A stretch of 64,000 nt of DNA from Chryseobacterium sp. LJ668 (lineage in GTDB: Bacteria > Bacteroidota > Bacteroidia > Flavobacteriales > Weeksellaceae): assembly GCF_019613955.1 (NCBI RefSeq), contig NZ_CP080443.1, forward strand, positions 1,860,001-1,924,000, given 5' to 3'. Under the pieces are notes generated by a model, which was not told the origin of the DNA, searched no databases, and was given only the letters and a program-made list of their open reading frames with translations. The position numbers were made by a program, and so were the translations under genes. This document shows, in pieces, positions 19,186 through 29,321 of this stretch. The stretch's first letter is position 1, and each line of letters begins with the position of its first letter.

Positions 19186-19217
19186 AAATCCTCAGGTTTT
19201 TCCTGAGGATTTTTTTA
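19186..19217 (+). terminator. Terminator after M43 protease copy 2
   Basis: AAATCCTCAGG, loop TTTTT, CCTGAGGATTT, then a T run. Confidence 0.85.
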
Positions 19218-19297
19218 TTATCAAATAATAAAAGCTTTATTTATTCAATGCCTTCAAAAAAAATAATTAAACATATCTTCAAATAACAAAAAATGAT

Positions 19298-19305
19298 TAG
19301 ATTTG
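19298..19305 (+). promoter_or_regulatory. Putative -7 element upstream of the fibronectin-repeat protein gene
   Basis: TAGATTTG matches TAnnTTTG 163 bp before the large gene's ATG at 19469. A 32-codon open frame (19332-19430) lies between. Confidence 0.35.
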
Positions 19306-19331
19306 TAATTAATATAAATTTAATAAAGCCT

Positions 19332-19430
19332 ATGAGTGATTTTTTTACTTCTTTAACACATTTTCTAAACTCAGAATACGATATTGCTAATGAGAAAGAA
19401 TATCTAAAACAATTCATTAACACTAATTAA
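19332..19430 (+). CDS. Possible small ORF, 32 residues
   Basis: ATG-initiated frame MSDFFTSLTHFLNSEYDIAN... ending in TAA, 26 bp after a plausible -7 element and 38 bp ahead of the large T9SS gene. Composition is soluble and mixed-charge. I recognise no family. It may be a small protein, a leader ORF or chance. Confidence 0.22.
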   Translation: MSDFFTSLTHFLNSEYDIANEKEYLKQFINTN

Positions 19431-19468
19431 CAAACTTATGTGTCCATTTGGATTTAAATCTTTATAAT

Positions 19469-22400
19469 ATGAAGAAAATATTACTAATTTTTGCCTTTAT
19501 ATTGGCATTTTTAACTAATGCTCAGGTAAGTTCTTATAGTTTCTTGCAATCTAACGGAACTTATACACCTTTAGCAGCATCGTCTGCTACTGTTCTGGCA
19601 ACTGCGACATCAGCCAATTCGCTTGATAACGCAGTATATCCGGTTACATTGCCGTTTAATGTTTCATTTAATGGAGTAAACTATTCAGCTTTGAATGTTT
19701 CTACCAATGGATTCATTACTTTCGGAACTACAGTGCCAGGAACAGCAACTTATTCTCCGATTTCAAGTACGGAAACATATGCCGGTGCGATTTCTGCATG
19801 GGGTAGAGACCTTAATGCTATAGCGAATGTTACCAGTGTTTTTGGAAATGTAAGCTGGGGCGTAGAAGGAACGGCTCCCAACAGAGAAATTGTAGTGCAA
19901 TGGACTGATTTCAGACCTGCTTACACAACATCTGCGACAAATGCTTATACTTTCTCTTTTCAAATTAGATTAAGAGAAACGTCTAAAACTATTGCTGTCG
20001 TTTATAAGAGCGGATCATATCTTGCAGGTACTACAGCAATTGCTAACACAGTGCAGGTTGGTCTTAGAGGGGCTACAAATGCTGACTTTAACAATCGATT
20101 AAATTCAACGGCTCAGGCTTTCAACAGTTCTACAGCAGGTACTGCAAATACAAGTGCTCAGGCATATAATACTTCTGCTGCAACACCGGGAATGCCGGGT
20201 GACGGACTTACGTATACGTGGAGTCCTCCAAGCTGTTTTGCACCTTCAGGTTTAGTTTCTAATGCAACATCTCCTGTATCCGCAAATATTGGCTGGTCAG
20301 CACCTAGTACTGTACCTGCAAATGGATATGAATATATTGTATCTACAACCAATACAACTCCACTTCCAGCCACAGCAGGTACGCCTACAACAGCACTATC
20401 AGTTCCTGTGAATACACTTATTACAGGTACAACTTATTATTGGTGGGTAAGGTCAATTTGCTCTACTACAGATAAAAGTACATGGGTAGCAGGTCCTCCG
20501 TTTACGCCTGGTCAAATTGGTTCTGGTACAGCTTCTTCTGGAAATTTACCAATATATTCTTGCTTTGGTTATAACTACTCTCAACAGATTTATACCGCTG
20601 CTGAAGTAGGTGGTGCCATTGGTACAAACAATTTTATTACTAAAATAAGATTCTACGTAGAGTCTACCGCAACTACTCAGGCCAATTATAACCAGTGGGT
20701 AGTTTATATGGGGAATACAACACAGGCAAATTTTGCCACTACGACGAGCTGGGTTCCATTATCAGGTATGCAACAAGTGTATACCGGTACTTTACCAACC
20801 ATGACTAATGGTGGTTGGGTTGAATTGAATTTAACAAGTCCTTTTGTTTGGAACGGTACTTCAAATATTGTTATAGCAGTAGATGAAAATGCATCAGGTT
20901 ACTCTTGTACTCAAAACTGGGGTAATTATCCTGCTGGTACCAATAGAGGTATTCTTCAGTATAGTGATTCTGTGAATGCAGATCCAGGTGCACCTCCTAC
21001 GGCTAGTGCCAGATATTCTGATATTCCAAGAGTACAACTTATTGCTATAGCACTACAGCCATGTACAACTGCTCCACCAGCTAATATTACAATGGGGCAA
21101 ATTACAACAACATCCGCAAGTGTTTCTTGGACTCCAACTATTGGTGCAACATATATTCTTAGATATAGAATTGCTCCAAGTGGTCCATGGATAACAGTTC
21201 CCTTAAATACACCGCTTACAAGCAACTATACAATGGTAGGCCTTCAGGAATTAACAAGTTATGAAGTTCAGATTGCGACCATTTGTGGTGGTACTACAGG
21301 AGCCTTTTCTCCTAGTACAACCTTTACAACTCCTGCTATATCGTATTGTTCTGCTGCAGCAACAAGTGCAGATGAATATATATCAAATGTTACTGTAGCG
21401 CCTCTTGCTTTGGCAGCAATGAGCAGCACATCAGTAATGGCTACAACTGGACCTTATTATTCAGATTATACTGCAGATCCTGCAAGATTGGTTTCACTAA
21501 TAAGAGGTTCTGCAAACAATAGTATTTCTGTTACAAAAGCATGGCCACCAGGAGGTACTCAGTATTCAAACGCAGTAGGTGTTTGGATTGATTTTAACAG
21601 AAATGGAATTTTTGAAACTACTGAAAGAATTCTAACTGGTCCTAGCAATGCTACAGCATTGGTAACGGGTACTTTTTCGGTGCCGACAATCGCTTCTGGA
21701 CTTGTTTATACAGGAAACCTAACTACAAGGATGAGAGTGATCATCCAAGAATTTACAGATCCTAGTCCATGTGGAAGTTTTAGTTATGGAGAAGTAGAAG
21801 ATTATTCAGTTAAATTTATCGATTTACTACCGTGTACTACAGCTGCACCTACTCCGATAACAGTGTCTAACCTTACATCTTCGACAGCATTCGTTTCATG
21901 GTTGCCAGCTGCAAATGCTAATTATCTTATTAGATGGAGAGAGGGAGCTACAGGCCCATGGATACCTTCTAATACAGGTTTGGCTCTTCCTGCGGGACAA
22001 AGTTATCATACGCTTACAGGTCTTACAGAACAAACTGCTTATCAGGTACAAGTTGCTACTATATGTAATGGAACTACAGGTGCCTTTGGTGCTTCGGTGA
22101 ATTTCACAACTCCACCATTAACATATTGTAATATGACAGGAACAGGTACTATCGATCACATTTCAAACGTGAAAGTGACACCGGTGAATTTCCCGGTAAT
22201 GGATAATACTTCTGTTCAGACTAATTATATCAGTTATAATACACCAGCAACGTTAATCAATTTAGAAATTGGATCTACTGGAAATCAAATATCAGTAAGT
22301 AAAGCTTGGACAGGAACAAACACCTTTGCTGATGCTGTTGATGTTTACATTGATTTTAACAGAGATGGAATATTTGCTGTTACTGAAAGAATCATGAATT

Positions 22401-24148
22401 CTGCATCAAGTACAACTACTCCTGTTACAGCTACATTTAATGTTCCTGCTACTGGTGTTTATACAGGACCTTACAATACCACAATGAGAGTTATTCTGAA
22501 ACGTGGAAGTGCTCCTGTAATGTGTGCTAACGCAGATAATGGTGAAGTAGAAGATTACGCGGTTAAATTAAGACCATGTAGTAATGTTACCCCAACAAAC
22601 GTAACAGTTACCAATATTACTCACGTTTCTGCTACAGTAGGATGGACGTCAGGTCTAAACAATAACGCTTTTGTGTTAGAATACAGACCAGTTACAACTC
22701 CTGCATCAGCTTGGACGGTTGTTAATGCTTCGGTTTTAGCAGGTAACCCGCCGGTACAGCTTACTGGTTTGACGCCAGCGACAATGTATGAAGTAAGGAT
22801 CGCTGCAAAATGTGGAAGTGGCGGATTAGGTGCTTATACGCCTAGTAAAACATTTACTACAAGATGTGATCCTACACCTCCGAATGTTACAATAACAAAT
22901 GTTACTGCGACTTCAGCAGTTGTTACCTGGAATCCTATAGTTCCTAGTGCAACATATATCATCAGATACAGACCAGTAGGTACTGCAACATGGATTTCTG
23001 TAACAGCTCCGGCGCCACCAGCAAACTCTGTTACACTTACAGGATTAACATCTTTTGTAACATATGAAGTGCAAGTTGCTAATATCTGTGTAGGTGAAAC
23101 GACTCCAAATCCATGGTCAAATCCTCAGGTGTTCACAACAGTAAGAATTTGTGAAATACCACCTCCGGGATTAACTATTACTACATTGACGCCAACAAGT
23201 GCAGAAGTTACTTGGAGTGCATATACAGGTCCGGGAGCTACTGGTAGTTATATCTTAAGATATAGAAAAGTAGGTATTCCTAGCTGGACAAACATTCCGG
23301 TGAATGTAAATACGTACACGATCACAGGATTGTTAGAATTAACGAAGTATGAAATGCAGGTAGCAAACGTTTGTACAGGAACACCTGGAAACTTTACGCC
23401 TCCTTACTTCTTTACTACACCGACAATTGTATATTGTCAAATGTCATCAACAAGTTCTGCAGCAGGATTTATTGAAAAAGTGACGGCCAAACCTACTGGT
23501 AAACCTGAAATGATTAATGAGTCTCTTGGATCTACCTATACTGATTATACTGGCTTTACAGGAGTTCCGGTGAAATATATTGAAATGATTCAGGGTTCTT
23601 CAGGAAATCAGATTACAATTGACAAAAACTTAGGCTCAGGTACAAGTGCAGGAGTTGCAGTTTGGATCGATTTTAACAGAAACGGGTATTTCGACATCAA
23701 TGAAAGAGTTCTTGCAGACGGACCAAATACCAACCCTACTGCCAGCGCAACATTCAGTGTACCTGCTGATGCATTTGTAAGCATGACAGATTACAAGTAT
23801 GTAACGATGAGAGTTGCAATGCAGAAAGATGGAATTCCGGTAAACTGTTTAAGCTTTGCCGATGGTGAGGTTGAAGACTATACAATTAGAATTTCTAAAC
23901 TTGGTGTACCAAACGCAGTTAACCAAACAGAAATATTGATTTATCCGAATCCGGTTAGCACAGTTTTAAACGTAAAAAATATCAGCAAAAAGGCGAATTA
24001 TAAAATTTACAGTGCAGCAGGACAAGTGGTATCAAGCGGGCTTATCTTAAATAATAAGATTGATGTCAGCAAATTAATTAACGGATTATATGTGATCGAC
24101 ATAGAAGATGTTAAAGGTACTGTACAGAAGAAATTTATTAAAGAATAA
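19469..24148 (+). CDS. Giant secreted fibronectin-III/GEVEDY repeat protein with T9SS sorting domain
   Basis: A 1559-residue protein from the ATG at 19469; the seven codons upstream from a TTG precede the signal peptide MKKILLIFAFILAFLTNAQ and are excluded. A roughly 220-residue beta domain comes first. About six fibronectin type III modules follow, each opening with Cys-x-x-x-x-P-type linkers and carrying YEVQVATICxG...FTTP ends. Interspersed are three related modules that pair an IDFNRNGxF motif with GEVEDY (GEVEDYSVKF, GEVEDYAVKL, GEVEDYTIRI). The end is a T9SS type A sorting domain (ILIYPNPVSTVLNVKNISKK). It is probably a cell-surface or released adhesion/binding protein. No catalytic motif was seen. 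Confidence 0.92.
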   Translation: MKKILLIFAFILAFLTNAQVSSYSFLQSNGTYTPLAASSATVLATATSANSLDNAVYPVTLPFNVSFNGVNYSALNVSTNGFITFGTTVPGTATYSPISSTETYAGAISAWGRDLNAIANVTSVFGNVSWGVEGTAPNREIVVQWTDFRPAYTTSATNAYTFSFQIRLRETSKTIAVVYKSGSYLAGTTAIANTVQVGLRGATNADFNNRLNSTAQAFNSSTAGTANTSAQAYNTSAATPGMPGDGLTYTWSPPSCFAPSGLVSNATSPVSANIGWSAPSTVPANGYEYIVSTTNTTPLPATAGTPTTALSVPVNTLITGTTYYWWVRSICSTTDKSTWVAGPPFTPGQIGSGTASSGNLPIYSCFGYNYSQQIYTAAEVGGAIGTNNFITKIRFYVESTATTQANYNQWVVYMGNTTQANFATTTSWVPLSGMQQVYTGTLPTMTNGGWVELNLTSPFVWNGTSNIVIAVDENASGYSCTQNWGNYPAGTNRGILQYSDSVNADPGAPPTASARYSDIPRVQLIAIALQPCTTAPPANITMGQITTTSASVSWTPTIGATYILRYRIAPSGPWITVPLNTPLTSNYTMVGLQELTSYEVQIATICGGTTGAFSPSTTFTTPAISYCSAAATSADEYISNVTVAPLALAAMSSTSVMATTGPYYSDYTADPARLVSLIRGSANNSISVTKAWPPGGTQYSNAVGVWIDFNRNGIFETTERILTGPSNATALVTGTFSVPTIASGLVYTGNLTTRMRVIIQEFTDPSPCGSFSYGEVEDYSVKFIDLLPCTTAAPTPITVSNLTSSTAFVSWLPAANANYLIRWREGATGPWIPSNTGLALPAGQSYHTLTGLTEQTAYQVQVATICNGTTGAFGASVNFTTPPLTYCNMTGTGTIDHISNVKVTPVNFPVMDNTSVQTNYISYNTPATLINLEIGSTGNQISVSKAWTGTNTFADAVDVYIDFNRDGIFAVTERIMNSASSTTTPVTATFNVPATGVYTGPYNTTMRVILKRGSAPVMCANADNGEVEDYAVKLRPCSNVTPTNVTVTNITHVSATVGWTSGLNNNAFVLEYRPVTTPASAWTVVNASVLAGNPPVQLTGLTPATMYEVRIAAKCGSGGLGAYTPSKTFTTRCDPTPPNVTITNVTATSAVVTWNPIVPSATYIIRYRPVGTATWISVTAPAPPANSVTLTGLTSFVTYEVQVANICVGETTPNPWSNPQVFTTVRICEIPPPGLTITTLTPTSAEVTWSAYTGPGATGSYILRYRKVGIPSWTNIPVNVNTYTITGLLELTKYEMQVANVCTGTPGNFTPPYFFTTPTIVYCQMSSTSSAAGFIEKVTAKPTGKPEMINESLGSTYTDYTGFTGVPVKYIEMIQGSSGNQITIDKNLGSGTSAGVAVWIDFNRNGYFDINERVLADGPNTNPTASATFSVPADAFVSMTDYKYVTMRVAMQKDGIPVNCLSFADGEVEDYTIRISKLGVPNAVNQTEILIYPNPVSTVLNVKNISKKANYKIYSAAGQVVSSGLILNNKIDVSKLINGLYVIDIEDVKGTVQKKFIKE

Positions 24149-24169
24149 TTAAATACTTATAAATAACAG

Positions 24170-24200
24170 AATAAGCTCTCAGAAATGAGAGCTTATTTTT
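24170..24200 (+). terminator. Terminator after the fibronectin-repeat gene
   Basis: AATAAGCTCTCA, GAAA tetraloop, TGAGAGCTTATT, then TTT. The stem is perfect over 12 bp. Confidence 0.88.
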
Positions 24201-24220
24201 ATATAAATTCGACAAACATT

Positions 24221-24252
24221 AAGAAAACCGCTGATCAATCAGCGGTTTTCTT
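24221..24252 (-). terminator. Terminator of the ruvB-MBL-coaE unit
   Basis: AAGAAAACCGCTGA, loop TCAA, TCAGCGGTTTTCTT, a 14-bp perfect stem just beyond the coaE stop. Placed here it serves the minus strand and could also act on the plus strand. Confidence 0.8.
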
Positions 24253-24260
24253 AATTAAAA

Positions 24261-24890
24261 TTATTCAATTTCAAAGATGATTTTCTCAGTCTGCTCCTCA
24301 AGATCATCAAGACTGGTATTATTGTAGATGACAAAATCTGCCTGTTTTATTTTGTCTTTTTCCGGCATCTGATTACTCATAATAGTTTCAACTTCACGGT
24401 AGGTTTTTCCGTCCCTGTCCATAACCCTTTTTATTCTGATGTTGTCTTCTGAAGTTACTAAAAGTGATTTGTAGCATTGAAGATGAAGTTTCAGTTCAAA
24501 CAATAATGCTGTTTCTTTAAAGACTAAATATTTTGTTTGTTTAGAAACCCAGTTTTCAAAGTCCAATCGTACTGCCGGATGGATAATTTCATTGAGCTTA
24601 TGTAATAAATCAGTATCAGTAAAGACTCTTTCCCCAACAAATTTTCTATTATACAGCCCATTTTCATCATAAGAATCCGGGCCTAGTAGTTCCTTAATTT
24701 TATTCTTCAAATCTTCATTGTCATTTACAATCGTCTTAGCTCTTTCATCTGAATAATAAACAGGAAAACCACAGTTTTCAATATAGTGAGCAACAGTCGT
24801 CTTACCCGAACCAATACCTCCTGTAAGACCGATTATTTTTGAAGCAGAATCGGGTTCTGCTTTTGGGGTTTCTGTAAGTAATTCGTCCAT
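24261..24890 (-). CDS. coaE: Dephospho-CoA kinase
   Basis: Phosphorylates dephospho-CoA at the 3' hydroxyl, the last step of CoA synthesis. The 209-residue protein has the P-loop GLTGGIGSGKTT (residues 23-34), the FPVYYSDERAK substrate segment, HPAVRLDFENW and the lid-like region around RDGKTYREVE. It carries roughly 17 extra N-terminal residues (MDELLTETPKAEPDSAS) compared with usual CoaE; a later start is possible, but no later ATG precedes the P-loop. The start lies 2 bp after the MBL hydrolase stop. Confidence 0.93.
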   Translation of the reverse strand: MDELLTETPKAEPDSASKIIGLTGGIGSGKTTVAHYIENCGFPVYYSDERAKTIVNDNEDLKNKIKELLGPDSYDENGLYNRKFVGERVFTDTDLLHKLNEIIHPAVRLDFENWVSKQTKYLVFKETALLFELKLHLQCYKSLLVTSEDNIRIKRVMDRDGKTYREVETIMSNQMPEKDKIKQADFVIYNNTSLDDLEEQTEKIIFEIE

Positions 24891-24892
24891 AA

Positions 24893-25759
24893 TTAGTAAC
24901 CAAAAACTTCATTAAAGCTGTATGTTTCATCCAGACGCACTCCTTTTTCAGTCATTTTAAGGCTGGCCAATTCATTATAAGCGTCGTGCTCAAAGAACAG
25001 TAAATAGTCATTATCAATGCATTGTTTTAAAAACTTAGCTTTTTCTTCTACGGTTAAAAGAGGTCTTGTATCGTACCCCATTACGTAAACCTGAGGTATA
25101 TGACCAGCAGTGGGGATCAGATCAGCGGCAAAAACAATTGTTTTTTCCTGATACTGAATTACAGGAAGCATTTGTTTTTCGGTATGTCCATCTACAAAAA
25201 TGACATCCATTTTAAGATCTGGTGTAAAACCGTAATTTCCATTCGTGGGAAGAGGTAAGAAACCCAGCTGGCCACTTTCTTCAATAGGTAAAATGTTTTC
25301 TTTCAGAAAACTCGCTTTTTCTCTTGCATTTGGTTCGGTAGCCCATTTCCAGTGGTTTTCATTGGTCCAGAACTGAGCGTTTTTAAAAGCCGGTCTGTAG
25401 CCTGTTTTATCATCATTCCATTCTATTGCACCACCACAGTGATCAAAATGCAAGTGGGTAAAGAAAACGTCAGTGACATCTTCTTTTACAAAGCCATATT
25501 TTTTTAAGTTTTTATCTAGATTATCATCGCCCCAGAGAGAATAATGACCGAAGAATTTATCGTCCTGTTTATTTCCAAGACCACAGTCTACAAGAATCAA
25601 TTTTTTCCCATCTTCTATTAGTAATGAGCGGGTTCCTAACTCAATTAAATTTCTTTCGTCTGCAGGATTGGTTTTTTCCCAGAGACTTTTCGGGACGACG
25701 CCAAACATAGCTCCGCCGTCGAGCTTAAATTTTCCGCATTGGATAGGATATAGTTTCAT
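24893..25759 (-). CDS. MBL-fold metallo-hydrolase
   Basis: A 288-residue cytosolic metallo-beta-lactamase-fold protein with the metal-binding HLHFDHCGG motif, an early VDCGLG strand, FVDGHTEKQ and FAADLIPTAGH supplying further ligands, and a C-terminal FFEHDAY. Related enzymes include lactonases and other hydrolases, and the substrate cannot be told from sequence. It lies between ruvB and coaE on the same strand. Confidence 0.88.
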   Translation of the reverse strand: MKLYPIQCGKFKLDGGAMFGVVPKSLWEKTNPADERNLIELGTRSLLIEDGKKLILVDCGLGNKQDDKFFGHYSLWGDDNLDKNLKKYGFVKEDVTDVFFTHLHFDHCGGAIEWNDDKTGYRPAFKNAQFWTNENHWKWATEPNAREKASFLKENILPIEESGQLGFLPLPTNGNYGFTPDLKMDVIFVDGHTEKQMLPVIQYQEKTIVFAADLIPTAGHIPQVYVMGYDTRPLLTVEEKAKFLKQCIDNDYLLFFEHDAYNELASLKMTEKGVRLDETYSFNEVFGY

Positions 25760-25805
25760 ATAATATTTTATTTAAATGTATAGTTCTTTATGTAAAAGTT
25801 TTAGA

Positions 25806-26828
25806 CTAAAATAGCTCACCAGGATTTCGCGGGATTGCAATATTCAGATGTCGATACGCTTTTTCAGTGACCTCTCGTCCTCGAGGAGTTCTGATGATAA
25901 AACCTTCCTGAATCAAAAACGGTTCATATACTTCTTCCAAAGTCTCTGGGTTTTCAGCAATTGATGTTGCCAAAGCAGAGATTCCTACAGGTTTTCCCTT
26001 GAAATTTTCAATCATAACGCGCATGATCTTATTATCCATTTCATCCAATCCGAATTCGTCAACATTCAAAGAATTCAGGGCATACTTGGTAATGTTGATT
26101 TCAATTTCTCCATTTCCTTTAATTTCAGCGAAATCGCGGACTCTTCTCAGCAAAGCATTGGCGATTCTTGGAGTTCCTCGGCTTCTTCTCGCTATTTCAA
26201 TGGCTGCATCTTCGTAAATTGTTACGCCTAAAACTCTTGCGCTTCTTATAATGATAGTAGAAAGAAGCTCTATTGAATAATACTCTAATCTGCTTTGAAT
26301 CCCAAATCTGGCAAGCATTGGTTTGGTTAGCATTCCGCTGCGTGTGGTTGCGCCTACTAAGGTAAAAGGATTTAAACTGATCTGAACACTTCTCGCATTA
26401 GGACCCGTTTCGAGCATAATATCAATTTTATAGTCTTCCATTGCAGAATACAGGTATTCTTCTACTATAGGAGATAGACGGTGAATTTCATCAATAAAAA
26501 GAACATCATTTTCTTCTAAATTAGTCAATAAACCGGCTAAACTTGCGGGCTTATCCAAAACAGGACCGGAAGTGATTTTGCAATTTACTCCCAATTCATT
26601 TGCTATAATATTTGATAAAGTCGTTTTTCCTAAACCAGGTGGGCCATGGAGTAGTACGTGATCTAGTGCACCACCACGGTTTTTTGCGGCAGCAACAAAA
26701 ACTTCGAGATTCTCTAATGTTTTTCTTTGACCGGCAAAATCTTTAAAACTCTGCGGGCGAATTTTTTCTTCCTGTATGAGTTCGTCATCGGAATAATTTT
26801 CCTTATCAGGATGTAAAAAATCTGGCAT
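25806..26828 (-). CDS. ruvB: Holliday junction branch-migration helicase RuvB
   Basis: The AAA+ motor that drives Holliday junction migration with RuvA and hands products to RuvC. The 340-residue protein shows Walker [11 protein letters not shown], Walker B FIDEIHRL, sensor [10 protein letters not shown] and the Arg-finger segment [13 protein letters not shown]. The C-terminal winged helix carries [12 protein letters not shown]. It is the first gene of the minus-strand unit ruvB-MBL-coaE. Confidence 0.97.
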   Translation of the reverse strand: MPDFLHPDKENYSDDELIQEEKIRPQSFKDFAGQRKTLENLEVFVAAAKNRGGALDHVLLHGPPGLGKTTLSNIIANELGVNCKITSGPVLDKPASLAGLLTNLEENDVLFIDEIHRLSPIVEEYLYSAMEDYKIDIMLETGPNARSVQISLNPFTLVGATTRSGMLTKPMLARFGIQSRLEYYSIELLSTIIIRSARVLGVTIYEDAAIEIARRSRGTPRIANALLRRVRDFAEIKGNGEIEINITKYALNSLNVDEFGLDEMDNKIMRVMIENFKGKPVGISALATSIAENPETLEEVYEPFLIQEGFIIRTPRGREVTEKAYRHLNIAIPRNPGELF

Positions 26829-26847
26829 TAATTCATTTCATTTACCT

Positions 26848-26855
26848 CAAAGATA
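26848..26855 (-). promoter_or_regulatory. -7 element for ruvB
   Basis: The minus strand reads TATCTTTG, matching TAnnTTTG, 19 bp before the ruvB ATG. Confidence 0.5.
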
Positions 26856-26968
26856 GCAAATTTAAGATTAGACTGAGACGGAGATTGATGAAAATTTCAG
26901 ACTAAGTTTAAGGTAAAACAGCATACAAGTCTTATGAGATACCATTTATTAAATTGATATATTTTAAG

Positions 26969-26976
26969 TAATTTTG
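26969..26976 (+). promoter_or_regulatory. -7 element for hutIG
   Basis: TAATTTTG matches TAnnTTTG 61 bp before the hutI ATG. No properly spaced upstream TTTG was found. Confidence 0.4.
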
Positions 26977-27037
26977 ATAGAGAAAATTTCAGCGTCGCGG
27001 TTTTTCGCTCTAACCTTAATCTTAACTTTAATTTTTA

Positions 27038-28267
27038 ATGAAACTAATAGGACCATTTAAGCAAATCGTAACATTATCCAACCTTTCTTTAAGAGGAAAA
27101 CTATCAGATGAACAGCTTGAGATCATTGTGGATGGCGGAATTTTAATTGATCAGAATAAAATTCAAGAAGTAGGAAATTTCGCAGATTTAAAATCAGAAA
27201 ATCAAAGTATAGAAATAGAAAAAATTGAAGGTGAGCAGATTCTTCTTCCTGCATTTGTAGATTCTCACACTCATATTTGTTTTGGAGGAAACCGTGCGAA
27301 TGATTTTGCTATGCGCAATGCAGGTAAAACCTATTTGGAAATTGCAGAAAGCGGCGGCGGTATCTGGAGCTCTGTACAACACACTAGACTGGCATCAGAG
27401 GATGAATTATTAAAAACTTTGCTGGAAAGAATCAATATTTTAATTTCTTTGGGAATTACAACGATTGAAATAAAAAGCGGATATGGTTTAGATGTGGAAA
27501 ATGAACTCAAGATGCTCCGAATCATAAAAAAAGCCCAGTTGGAGACTCAAGCCACATTAATATCAACTTGTTTGTCCGCACACCTAAAACCAAGAGATTT
27601 TAACGGTGATAATCAAGAATATCTAAATTATGTTCTGACAGAAATTTTACCAAAAGTAAAAGAAGAAAACTTATCAGAAAGAGTTGATATTTTTATTGAG
27701 AAATCAGCATTTCAGCCTGAAGAAAGTAAAGAATTTTTATTGAAAACTAAAGATTTAGGTTTTGAAATTACGGTACACGCCGATCAATTTACAGCAGGAA
27801 GTTCAAGAATTGCAGTTGAAGTCGGTGCAAAATCTGCTGATCATCTGGAAGCAACAATAGACGAAGATATAGAGTTTTTAGCGCTATCAAATACCGTAGC
27901 AACTGCTTTGCCTGGTGCAAGCCTTGGGCTGGGAGAAAAATTTACTCCGGCAAGGAAACTATTGGATGCTGGCGCAATTTTGGCAATAGCCAGTGATTGG
28001 AACCCGGGTTCAGCTCCTATGGGAAATTTGATTACACAGGCTTCCATTTTGGCAACCTATGAAAAATTGACTACAGCAGAAGTTTTAGCAGGAATGACTT
28101 TCCGTTCGGCTTATGCATTAGGTCTTAATGATAGAGGTAAATTGGATAAAGGGTTAAAAGCTGATTTTGTAGCTTACAAAACCGATAATTTTCAGAATGT
28201 ATTGTATAATCAAGGGAGCCTGAAAATTCAGAATGTGTATATTGACGGTCATAAAATTAAATTATAA
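27038..28267 (+). CDS. hutI: Imidazolonepropionase
   Basis: Hydrolyses 4-imidazolone-5-propionate to N-formimidoyl-L-glutamate, the third step of histidine degradation. The 409-residue amidohydrolase-fold protein has the metal-binding DSHTHICFGG, KSGYGLD, VHADQFTAG, AKSADHLEA and IASDWNPGSAPMGN motifs. It is followed after 8 bp by hutG, which acts on its product. hutH and hutU are not in the window. Confidence 0.96.
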   Translation: MKLIGPFKQIVTLSNLSLRGKLSDEQLEIIVDGGILIDQNKIQEVGNFADLKSENQSIEIEKIEGEQILLPAFVDSHTHICFGGNRANDFAMRNAGKTYLEIAESGGGIWSSVQHTRLASEDELLKTLLERINILISLGITTIEIKSGYGLDVENELKMLRIIKKAQLETQATLISTCLSAHLKPRDFNGDNQEYLNYVLTEILPKVKEENLSERVDIFIEKSAFQPEESKEFLLKTKDLGFEITVHADQFTAGSSRIAVEVGAKSADHLEATIDEDIEFLALSNTVATALPGASLGLGEKFTPARKLLDAGAILAIASDWNPGSAPMGNLITQASILATYEKLTTAEVLAGMTFRSAYALGLNDRGKLDKGLKADFVAYKTDNFQNVLYNQGSLKIQNVYIDGHKIKL

Positions 28268-28275
28268 TAATATAA

Positions 28276-29199
28276 ATGAATCAAAATATTTGGCTAGGCA
28301 GAACAGATGGTGAGGAACTACTTTATCACAGAGTTTTTCAAAGAGTACAAGAGATCAACAACTACGATCTAGTTTCAACTAACGATTTCGTTTTACATGG
28401 ATTTGCTGTTGATGAAGGAGTAAAAAGAAATAAAGGCAGAGTAGGCGCAAGACATGCGCCGGATGTCATTAGGAAAAATATGGCTAATTTTCCGGTCATT
28501 CTTCCTGATTTTTCAATGCTCGATTTTGGAAATATTACCTGTGATGATGAGAATTTAGAAAAAACACAGAATGAGCTTGCTGAAAAGGTTGCAAAAGTTT
28601 TAAATAAAGGAGGAAAGTCTATAGTCCTTGGTGGGGGACACGAATTGACCTACGCTCATTATTCAGGAATCAGAAAAGCTTTTCCCGATAAAAAAATAGG
28701 AATCATTAATATTGATGCGCATTTTGATAACCGCAAACCTGAAGATGAGGTGGGAGCAAGTTCTGGAACCGGATTCTGGCAAATCGCACAAGAAGAAAAT
28801 AACCATACATTACATATCGGGATCCAACGAAATTCAAATACTTTAAAATTATTTGATACCGCCCATCATTTGAGTATGAAATATATTTTGGCTGATGAAT
28901 TATTTTTCGAAAATCTTCCTTCAGTTTACGAAAGGATCACCGAGCTCACAGAATCAGTCGATGTTTTATACCTTACTGTTTGCATGGATGTTTTCAATGC
29001 GTCAATTGCACCCGGCGTTTCTGCAGCAGCATACAACGGATTATTCACAGATGCTGCTTTTATGCATTTTTATAAACATATTCTCAAAAGTCCTAAACTT
29101 ATTGCCTTAGATGTGGCAGAGGTAAATCCTCAGTTTGATATTCAGGAAAGAACTTCCAGATTGGCTGCAAGCTTAGTCAATGAATGGTTTATGATTTAA
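28276..29199 (+). CDS. hutG: Formimidoylglutamase
   Basis: A ureohydrolase (arginase-fold) enzyme converting N-formimidoylglutamate to glutamate and formamide, the final step of one Hut route. Mn-binding motifs are GGGHELTYAH, NIDAHFDNR and CMDVFNASIAPGVSAA, and the C-terminal LDVAEVNPQFD matches the family. At 307 residues the length is normal. Adjacency to hutI supports HutG over arginase or agmatinase. Confidence 0.94.
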   Translation: MNQNIWLGRTDGEELLYHRVFQRVQEINNYDLVSTNDFVLHGFAVDEGVKRNKGRVGARHAPDVIRKNMANFPVILPDFSMLDFGNITCDDENLEKTQNELAEKVAKVLNKGGKSIVLGGGHELTYAHYSGIRKAFPDKKIGIINIDAHFDNRKPEDEVGASSGTGFWQIAQEENNHTLHIGIQRNSNTLKLFDTAHHLSMKYILADELFFENLPSVYERITELTESVDVLYLTVCMDVFNASIAPGVSAAAYNGLFTDAAFMHFYKHILKSPKLIALDVAEVNPQFDIQERTSRLAASLVNEWFMI

Positions 29200-29253
29200 A
29201 AGACAAATTTATTAAATAGAAATAATCATCTTTTTAAATTGATCTAAGGAATA

Positions 29254-29261
29254 TATTTTTG
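29254..29261 (+). promoter_or_regulatory. -7 element for the aldehyde dehydrogenase gene
   Basis: TATTTTTG matches TAnnTTTG 60 bp before the ATG. A small inverted repeat CAAAAGA...TCTTTTG (29283-29304) lies in the implied 5' leader. Confidence 0.45.
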
Positions 29262-29321
29262 CTTCCTTTACGATGCTTTAGACAAAAGAATAATTCGTCT
29301 TTTGATTTTTAAGAATATACA

